A program made the translations under genes and the position numbers. A DNA stretch of 11,239 bases from JAKAJA01 sp037440125 (lineage in GTDB: Bacteria > Acidobacteriota > UBA4820 > DSQY01), in NCBI GenBank assembly GCA_037440125.1, contig JBBIUU010000099.1:1-11239 (forward strand). The letters run 5' to 3'. Below, one piece after another: positions 1 to 4,925 of the stretch. Position 1 is the stretch's first letter. Every line of letters begins with the position of its first letter. The notes under the pieces were generated by a model that was not told the origin of the DNA, searched no databases, and was given only the letters and a program-made list of their open reading frames with translations.

Positions 1-1401
1 ACGACCTACATGCAGGCACCATGGTGCAGCAACCACCTTTACTTCCACGACCCGCCATGGAACGGCACCGACGCGGACGGCTTTGCGGCGGCGCTCCGCT
101 CGGCGTGGCCGGGCGCGGCCCTCATCCACTACTCGGGCCACAGCGGCATCAGCTCCCTCGGCAACCACTACCCGTTCTTCACGTCGTACCCGTCGCGGGA
201 CTGTAGCGGAGGCACGTGCGCCCACTCGGACGTGGACCTCCTCCCCTCCATCGTCCTGCCGCCGGGCACCACCTCGGCGCCCCTGCCCTTCGTGGTGAGC
301 AGTAGCTGCTACAACTCGGCCTTCGACGAGCTCGGCACGCCGGCGCTCATGAAGGACCTCATCCAGCGGGGCGACCGCGGGACCATCGGATCGTGCGGGT
401 TCTCCACCATCGCCTACCCCGACGAGGAGCACACCTTCGCCAACGCGTTTTTCGGCCTCGCGTTCGGCTGGCACAAGGTCCGCGCCGCGGGGGACCTCGT
501 GGAGGCGGGACGCTTCTCGTTGCCGTCCTCCGACGCGCGCTCCGTGATGGGGAACGTCCTCCTGGGCGATCCCACCGTTTCGCTGCGCCTGCCCGCCCCG
601 CCCGCGCCTACGTCGCTCTCGGCCTCGCCCGCCGACGGCGCGGTGCTCCTCTCGTGGAACACCCCATCGGTCACCCCCGGCCACTTCGCGCTCTACCGCT
701 CGGAGGACGGAGGGGCCACCTGGGGGCTGGCCGCCTCGCCGGGAGCCTCGGACAGGACCTACACGGACGGCGGGTTGGTGAACGGAAGGGAGTATACCTA
801 CGCCGTCACCACCTCGGACGCCGCGGGGTTCGAGGGTCCGCCCGGACAGCTCGCGGCGGCCACACCGGAGCCCGGGCTCTGCACCGTCACGTGCCAGGCC
901 TCAGGGCCGTCCCTCGTCAACCTCGGCAGCGCCGCCGCCTTCACCGGAAGCGCCTCCAAGTCGAGCTGCCTCGGCGACCTCACCTACGACTGGGAGTTCG
1001 GGGACGGGTCGCCCCACGCCGCCACCGCCTCCGTAGACCACACCTACGCCGCGACGGGGCACTACACCTGGAATTTCACCGCCACCTCGGACGGCGTGAC
1101 CTGTTCCAAGAGCGGGACGGTCTCGGTGGTCGTGCCGCCGGTGGTGACCGGCGTGAAGAAGGCAGGGAACCCGTTCCGGATCATCGTTACCGGGACCGCC
1201 ATCAGGTCCGGCCTGTCGGTCTTCATCGCTGGACAGCCCTGGACGACCCTCGTGCTCACGCCCGAAACCCAGGTCAAGCTCAAGGGCTCGGGCCTCAAGG
1301 CGCTCTTCCCGGCCAATACCTTCGTCCCGATCCGCCTCGTCAACGCGGATGGGGGCGAGACCACCGTGAGCTTCAACCGCAGCACGAACGAGTGGCACTG
1401 A
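1..1401 (+). CDS. Secreted gingipain-like (C25) cysteine peptidase, C-terminal part, with FN3, PKD and IPT-like modules (5' truncated)
   Basis: The frame is open from base 1, so the N-terminus, including any signal peptide and propeptide, lies outside the window. Numbering from the Met at base 10, residues 1-195 look like the end of a peptidase C25 (gingipain/caspase-like) domain. A His sits in IHYSGHSG (H44), and a Cys follows a hydrophobic beta strand in FVVSSSCYNS (C100); these are the candidate catalytic dyad. VLLGDPTVSL (183-192) matches the LxGDPxxxL signature that closes this domain. Next come a fibronectin type III domain (about 197-287), a PKD domain with WEFGDGS (about 289-376), and a C-terminal beta-rich IPT/TIG-like domain (about 377-460). 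Several cysteines (for example 65, 70, 129) suggest an exported, disulfide-containing protein. No Bacteroidetes-type T9SS sorting domain is recognisable. The likely role is extracellular protein breakdown or self-processing. Catalytic residues are inferred from motif position only. Confidence 0.72.
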   Translation, partial: TTYMQAPWCSNHLYFHDPPWNGTDADGFAAALRSAWPGAALIHYSGHSGISSLGNHYPFFTSYPSRDCSGGTCAHSDVDLLPSIVLPPGTTSAPLPFVVSSSCYNSAFDELGTPALMKDLIQRGDRGTIGSCGFSTIAYPDEEHTFANAFFGLAFGWHKVRAAGDLVEAGRFSLPSSDARSVMGNVLLGDPTVSLRLPAPPAPTSLSASPADGAVLLSWNTPSVTPGHFALYRSEDGGATWGLAASPGASDRTYTDGGLVNGREYTYAVTTSDAAGFEGPPGQLAAATPEPGLCTVTCQASGPSLVNLGSAAAFTGSASKSSCLGDLTYDWEFGDGSPHAATASVDHTYAATGHYTWNFTATSDGVTCSKSGTVSVVVPPVVTGVKKAGNPFRIIVTGTAIRSGLSVFIAGQPWTTLVLTPETQVKLKGSGLKALFPANTFVPIRLVNADGGETTVSFNRSTNEWH

Positions 1402-1412
1402 GCGTCAGCCGC

Positions 1413-1441
1413 TTCCCTTCCCTCACCTGGTCCCCTATAGT
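1413..1441 (+). promoter_or_regulatory. Candidate sigma70-type promoter for the ECF sigma factor gene
   Basis: TTCCCT (1413-1418) and TATAGT (1436-1441, five of six matches to TATAAT) are separated by 17 bases. Transcription would begin near 1448. The only gene downstream is the sigma factor at 1477, preceded by GGGGAGG (1464-1470). The -35 match is weak. No terminator hairpin is evident between the peptidase stop codon and this site, so read-through from the peptidase gene is also possible. Confidence 0.4.
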
Positions 1442-1476
1442 GAGTTGAGGAAAAGGACCGTCTGGGGAGGGCCGGG

Positions 1477-2007
1477 GTGCAGGATGTGGCGGAGGTTTCC
1501 CGCTGGATCGCGGCGGCGAAGGACGGCGACGAAGCGGCCTTCGCCCGCCTCGTCGAAGCCTACTACCGGCCCCTGTTCCGACTCGTCTTCCAGATGGTCC
1601 CCAACCGCCAAGACACGGAGGACATCCTCCAAGATACGTACTTCCGCTTCTACCGCGCCCTGAAGCGCGTGGACGCGGGCGCCGACCCATTCCCCTTCCT
1701 CAGGACCATCGCCGTCCGCCGCACGTACACGTTCCTCCGCCGGCACCACCGGGGCGACCTCCCCCTGGACGACCTCCCGGAAGACCTCCCCCAGCTCAAC
1801 GTCGTCGGGCACGCCTGCGAGGTCCGGACGCTCTACGAATGGGCCGGGGCGCTCCCTCCCGCCCAGCGCCTCGTCTTCCTCCTCCGCGAAGTCCTTGGCG
1901 TGGACGACGCCGAGATCGCCCGGCTGGCGGGCATCCGAGAGGTCACCGTGCGGCGCCACGCCTCCCTGGCGCGGCAGGCGCTGGAGAAGACCTTCGGGGG
2001 GAGATGA
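1477..2007 (+). CDS. ECF-subfamily RNA polymerase sigma factor
   Basis: This 176-residue protein has the two-domain layout of extracytoplasmic-function sigma factors. Region 2 (about 20-92) carries AFARLVEAYYRPLFRL and the DTEDILQDTYFRFYRAL stretch used for core binding and -10 recognition. Region 4 (about 115-170) carries LPPAQRLVFLLREVLG followed by a helix-turn-helix ending EVTVRRHASLARQ. The linker is short, as usual for the family. The GTG start at 1477 is chosen because GGGGAGG lies six bases upstream and the protein begins at the normal distance before region 2. No anti-sigma factor or zinc-binding anti-sigma gene is adjacent: upstream is a peptidase, and downstream is a repeat region and a convergent gene. 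The target regulon cannot be inferred. It may act with a distant anti-sigma factor or be controlled by its own transcription. Confidence 0.9.
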   Translation: MQDVAEVSRWIAAAKDGDEAAFARLVEAYYRPLFRLVFQMVPNRQDTEDILQDTYFRFYRALKRVDAGADPFPFLRTIAVRRTYTFLRRHHRGDLPLDDLPEDLPQLNVVGHACEVRTLYEWAGALPPAQRLVFLLREVLGVDDAEIARLAGIREVTVRRHASLARQALEKTFGGR

Positions 2008-2009
2008 AG

Positions 2010-2037
2010 TTAGACGTGAGATGTGAGATGTGAGGCG
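2010..2037 (+). repeat. Heptamer tandem repeat, left array (4 units, consensus TNAGAYG)
   Basis: Three bases after the sigma factor stop codon lie four contiguous 7-base units on the plus strand: TTAGACG, TGAGATG, TGAGATG and TGAGGCG. Its first unit is the exact reverse complement of CGTCTAA units in the array at 2089-2144, so the two arrays face each other across about 51 bases. See the findings for possible roles. Confidence 0.8.
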
Positions 2038-2088
2038 TGGAAGGTGCGGGAGCGGGCTAAGTCGGCGGCGTCGCAGGCCCAACAGCAG

Positions 2089-2144
2089 CGTCTATCGTCT
2101 ATCGTCTGTCGTCTATCGTCTAACGTCTCCCGTCTAACGTCTTC
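2089..2144 (-). repeat. Heptamer tandem repeat, right array (8 units, consensus NNAGACG on the minus strand)
   Basis: Eight contiguous 7-base units fill 2089-2144. On the plus strand they read CGTCTAT, CGTCTAT, CGTCTGT, CGTCTAT, CGTCTAA, CGTCTCC, CGTCTAA, CGTCTTC. All eight keep CGTCT, and variation is confined to the last two positions. The array ends 11 bases beyond the stop codon of the minus-strand diguanylate cyclase. It is in inverted orientation to the 2010-2037 array, so a transcript of either strand could form an interrupted long stem (AGAYG against CGUCU, repeated). There is no U-tract, so a classical intrinsic terminator is not supported. Confidence 0.85.
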
Positions 2145-2155
2145 CCCAAGCCCCC

Positions 2156-3298
2156 TCACACCTCGTCGGCCACGATCCTCCCCTCCTCGTCGCAGATGAC
2201 CCCGCCCCCGGCGGCCTTCGCCAGGTAGAGGTGCCGGTCCGCGCGGGCCAGTAGGTGCCCCGGCTCGGTGTCGGTGGCCTTGAGGGAGGCCACGCCGAAG
2301 GAGAAGTTCACCGGCGGATCGCTCAGGGTCAGGAGGTCCCTGAGCCACTTGTCCATGTTGTTCTGCAGGCGCGAGAGCATGGTCCCCGCGCCCTCGGGCG
2401 GCGTCTCGAGGAGGAGGAAGACGAACTCATCCCCCCCGTACCGTGCCAGCACGTCGTTCCGCCGCAGGTGCCGCAGGAGGTAGTCGGAGACGGCCATGAG
2501 CAACCGGTCCCCCTCCAGGTGCCCGTGGCAGTCGTTGAACGTCTTGAACCGGTCGAGGTCGAGCATGACCACCGTCAGGCTCTTGCCCAGCCGCCGGCTG
2601 TAGTCGAACTCCAGCGAGAGGACCTCCTCGAAGAAGCGCCGGTTGTAGATCCCCAGGAGCGGGTCCCGGATGGAGAGCTCCTGCAGGTGCCGCGAGTGCC
2701 TCACCGTGCTCACCATGAGCGCTGCGCTGCTGACGAGGAGCGCCGCCCTGCCGACCTGGTGCGGCCAGCTGAAGGCTCCGTAGTCCAGGTCCACGGGGGC
2801 GTGCGGGAGGTCGTAGAGGAAGTATCCGACGGCCACGAGGACGGCGTACTCGATGACGACGAGCGCGCCGCCGAAGATCGCGAGCGGCACGTGGTAGCGC
2901 CGCCCGATCATCATGAGGGCGAAGAAGTAGACCAGGAAGGTCGTCTGGCTGTTGGTGGCCACGATCCCCCGGCCCTCGATCATGAAGCTGCCCAGCAGGA
3001 GGGTCACGAGGGACACGTCGATGACGCTGGTCGCGTACTGGATCCACCGCAGGCTGACGTTCAGGAGGAGGCATCCCCAGACCAGCGACGTGTACGCCAC
3101 GCCGAAGCCCAGGAAGCCGAACCCGAGGGTGTTCTCCCTGGAGATGCCGCCCTGGACCAGCGCGAGGGCGGGCACGAACGCCAGGAGGACCATCATGCCG
3201 AGGCGCCAGAGGTTCACGTCGCGCTCGTTCTGCTTCTCGATGGCCTCGACGAGAGGCTCGCGGCGCTGGAGTACGTCGAACCAGGGATAGATGCGCAA
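2156..3298 (-). CDS. Membrane-anchored diguanylate cyclase (GGDEF domain)
   Basis: This 380-residue protein should make cyclic di-GMP from two GTP at the inner membrane. The N-terminal half (about 30-210) has roughly six hydrophobic segments, for example around VLLAFVPALALV, GFLGFGVAYTSLVWG and IFGGALVVIEYAVLVAVGYFL. The C-terminal GGDEF domain (about 215-375) contains RDPLLGIYNRRFF, the metal-binding DLDRFKTFND region, and RYGGDEF with GGDEF at 288-292. RRND at 279-282, five residues before GGDEF, fits the RxxD inhibitory I-site, so product feedback is likely. No EAL domain follows. A TTG start at 3296-3298 is chosen: GGGAGGAG sits just upstream on the minus strand with GGAGG five bases from the TTG, and the upstream open frame is low-complexity sequence antisense to cheW. 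The gene converges on the sigma factor and diverges from the che operon. The membrane sensor part is not assignable to a named ligand-binding family. Confidence 0.9.
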   Translation of the reverse strand: MRIYPWFDVLQRREPLVEAIEKQNERDVNLWRLGMMVLLAFVPALALVQGGISRENTLGFGFLGFGVAYTSLVWGCLLLNVSLRWIQYATSVIDVSLVTLLLGSFMIEGRGIVATNSQTTFLVYFFALMMIGRRYHVPLAIFGGALVVIEYAVLVAVGYFLYDLPHAPVDLDYGAFSWPHQVGRAALLVSSAALMVSTVRHSRHLQELSIRDPLLGIYNRRFFEEVLSLEFDYSRRLGKSLTVVMLDLDRFKTFNDCHGHLEGDRLLMAVSDYLLRHLRRNDVLARYGGDEFVFLLLETPPEGAGTMLSRLQNNMDKWLRDLLTLSDPPVNFSFGVASLKATDTEPGHLLARADRHLYLAKAAGGGVICDEEGRIVADEV

Positions 3299-3335
3299 AG
3301 GCTCCTCCCGTCCAAAGGAGCGTCGCGGATGATGA

Positions 3336-3351
3336 GGGTTTAGTGTAACCC
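3336..3351 (-). promoter_or_regulatory. Possible promoter/operator of the diguanylate cyclase gene: GGGTT-N6-AACCC inverted repeat over a TACACT -10-like hexamer
   Basis: On the minus strand TTACACT (TACACT at 3347-3342) is the best -10 candidate upstream of the TTG start at 3298, but no good -35 is found at 16-18 bases. The hexamer is spanned by a five-base inverted repeat, GGGTT (3336-3340) and AACCC (3347-3351). This could be an operator, or the start of a leader hairpin. Support is weak. Confidence 0.25.
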
Positions 3352-3382
3352 GAGAAGGGCCCGAGTTCACACCCCGCGCTCG

Positions 3383-3412
3383 TTGCGGCCCGCGCCGGGC
3401 CTCCCGTATAAT
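3383..3412 (+). promoter_or_regulatory. Candidate sigma70-type promoter of the che operon, with a palindrome in the spacer
   Basis: A perfect TATAAT (3407-3412) lies 18 bases after TTGCGG (3383-3388). The -35 match is moderate, the -10 perfect, and an A/T-rich hexamer stands out in this GC-rich DNA. A GC palindrome, GGCCCG-CGC-CGGGCC (3387-3401), overlaps the end of the -35 and fills most of the spacer, so it could be a repressor or activator site. The predicted transcript starts near 3419, only about 15 bases before the TTG start of cheW, giving a very short leader that still includes AGGAG (3423-3427). Confidence 0.65.
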
Positions 3413-3433
3413 AGGTGGATATAGGAGCGAGCC

Positions 3434-4138
3434 TTGGACCTGGCGAAGATCCGCAAGAAGGCGCGTGGCGGCGACCCGGCTCCGAAGCCCGGAAGGCGCT
3501 CCGGGCGGGTGTCCGACGAGGCCGTCCCCGAATCCCACGTCCCAGAAGGCGAGGCGCCGGCCGCCCCCGCCTCCGAGCTGGCCCCCGCGATCCCGCCGCA
3601 GGCCTCTGGCGATGTGTCTCCCCAGACCCCGCCGGCGTCCGCACCCGCCTCCGCACCCGGGCCCGAGCCGGGCTCGGCATCTCCCGCCGACACGGCCCCC
3701 GAGGCCGTGGCCGGGTCGGGCGAGAAGCTCCTCATCTTCGACCTCGCCGCCGAGAAGTACGCCATCCCCATCCACGACATCGCCCAGATCATCGACCTCC
3801 CGCCCGTGACGCCCGTCCCCAACGCGCCCGACTTCCTCGCCGGGATCTTCTCGCTCCGCGGCCGAATCGTGTCGGTCATCGACGTGGGCCGTCGCCTCGG
3901 GCTCGTCAACCCCTCCTACGAGGCGCCCAAGGTCGTGGTCCTCGACCTCGGGGCCGATCATTTCGGCCTCCTCGTGGACCGGATCGACCAGGTCGTCGAC
4001 GTGAACCTCTCCTCGCTCGAGCCGCCGCCCGAGGGGTTCAAGCCCCTCGCGCAGGAGTTCGTCGAGGGCGTCTTCCATCACAGAGAGCGCGCGGTGGCGT
4101 TCCTCAATCTGCCCATGTTCCTCACCTTCGAAGTCTGA
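3434..4138 (+). CDS. cheW: CheW-like chemosensory adaptor with long N-terminal tail
   Basis: The 234-residue protein ends in a CheW domain (about 97-233) that in the family couples chemoreceptors to the CheA kinase. Visible hallmarks are the opening strand KLLIFDLAAEKYAIPI, IAQIIDLPPVTPVPNAPDFL, IFSLRGRIVSVIDVGRRLGL (the most conserved CheW stretch) and GLLVDRIDQVVDV. Residues 1-13 are basic (KIRKKARG), and about 14-96 are rich in Pro, Ala, Ser and Glu and look disordered. Typical stand-alone CheW proteins are about 150-170 residues, so this tail is extra. The TTG start at 3434 follows AGGAG by six bases, just downstream of a TATAAT; no better start is seen. It opens an operon with the zinc-ribbon/pseudo-receiver, HEAT, cheR and cheB genes. 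The basic tail could bind a nucleoid, membrane or polar partner, but that is inference. Confidence 0.88.
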   Translation: MDLAKIRKKARGGDPAPKPGRRSGRVSDEAVPESHVPEGEAPAAPASELAPAIPPQASGDVSPQTPPASAPASAPGPEPGSASPADTAPEAVAGSGEKLLIFDLAAEKYAIPIHDIAQIIDLPPVTPVPNAPDFLAGIFSLRGRIVSVIDVGRRLGLVNPSYEAPKVVVLDLGADHFGLLVDRIDQVVDVNLSSLEPPPEGFKPLAQEFVEGVFHHRERAVAFLNLPMFLTFEV

Positions 4139-4154
4139 CCAGGAGCCCAGCCGG

Positions 4155-4913
4155 ATGTTCGTCCAGTGCCCGAACTGCCTCAAGAGATACCGGCTCAACG
4201 AGAGCCAGGCCAAGCTCCTCCGCATCCGCTGCAGGGGCTGCGGAGGCGAGTTCCTCGCCTCCCCCTCCCAGGACGCATCGCACGTGGTGGTCTCGAAGCA
4301 CGCCTCCGACACGGCGATGGTGGCGGACATCCAGCGCGACTTCCGCAACGTCCTGGTGGAGATCCTCGTCAGGATGGGGTTCAGGATCGTCGTGGCCGAG
4401 GACGGCCTCACGGCCCTCAAGGAGATCGAGGCGCGCCGCCCCAAGCTCCTCCTCGTCAACCCCTACCTCCCCGAGCTCATGGGCATCGAGCTCCTGGCGC
4501 GCCTCCGAGAGCGGGGCATCGCGCCGCAGGCGGTCATCCTCCTCGGCGCCATCCACAACTCGAAGCGGTACCGCCGCCGGCCCGAGTCCCTCTACGGGGC
4601 GGACGACTACCTCGACGAGGGCGGCTCCGACGAGGCCATCATGAGCAAGATCGAGTACCATCTGAACCTTCCGCCCTCTGCTCCCCGGGCCCAGGCCGGG
4701 GCCGACGAGGAAGGCCTGCGCCTGGCCCGCAGCGTCTTCGCGGACCTGCTCGTCTACGACCCCGGCCGCATGGCCCAGGTCCGCAGCGCCGAGGACTTCT
4801 TCCGCCTCTTCCGGGACGAGGCGGCCGAGGGCAAGCGCTACATCGAGACCAGGCGGCGCGGCGCCTCCGCGCTCCTGGGAGAGGTGGTCAACCACTACCT
4901 CCAAGGCTCCTGA
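4155..4913 (+). CDS. MJ0042-type zinc ribbon fused to a degenerate (pseudo-) receiver domain and a helical C-terminal module
   Basis: This 252-residue protein starts with a zinc ribbon: C5-x2-C8 and C26-x2-C29, with the CPNC..RYRL..CRGCGGEF pattern of the MJ0042 family. Residues about 43-172 follow the receiver fold: beta1 HVVVSK, an AEDGLTALKEIE segment, KLLLVNPYLPELMGIELLARLRE, AVILLGA and ADDYLDEGG. Every phosphorylation residue is replaced. The acidic pair becomes S47-K48, the acceptor Asp becomes N102, the Thr/Ser switch becomes G131, and the invariant Lys becomes E155. It therefore cannot be phosphorylated in the usual way and probably acts as a protein-protein docking module. The last 65 or so residues (LARSVFADLLVYDPGRM onward) are helical and resemble tails seen on other zinc-ribbon proteins of high-GC bacteria. 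AGGAG (4141-4145) lies nine bases before the ATG. It sits 16 bases after cheW and 12 before the HEAT gene, so it is co-transcribed with them. Confidence 0.8.
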   Translation: MFVQCPNCLKRYRLNESQAKLLRIRCRGCGGEFLASPSQDASHVVVSKHASDTAMVADIQRDFRNVLVEILVRMGFRIVVAEDGLTALKEIEARRPKLLLVNPYLPELMGIELLARLRERGIAPQAVILLGAIHNSKRYRRRPESLYGADDYLDEGGSDEAIMSKIEYHLNLPPSAPRAQAGADEEGLRLARSVFADLLVYDPGRMAQVRSAEDFFRLFRDEAAEGKRYIETRRRGASALLGEVVNHYLQGS

Positions 4914-4925
4914 GGAGGCCGCGAC

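Noticed and set aside
1434..1445. CCTATAGTGAGT resembles the reverse complement of the phage T7 promoter end, as seen in cloning vectors
   Set aside because: The match stops after 12 bases, the rest of the T7 promoter is absent, and flanking sequence is ordinary genomic DNA continuous with genes on both sides.
1402..1476. Terminator between the peptidase and sigma factor genes
   Set aside because: No stable stem followed by a T-run was found in these 75 bases.
2010..2144. CRISPR-like array
   Set aside because: Units are 7 bases and contiguous, with no spacers and no cas genes nearby.
3299..4459. Upstream extension of the diguanylate cyclase frame on the minus strand
   Set aside because: It is antisense to cheW and the zinc-ribbon gene and low in complexity. 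A TTG with a strong ribosome site at 3298 gives a normal membrane-GGDEF protein.
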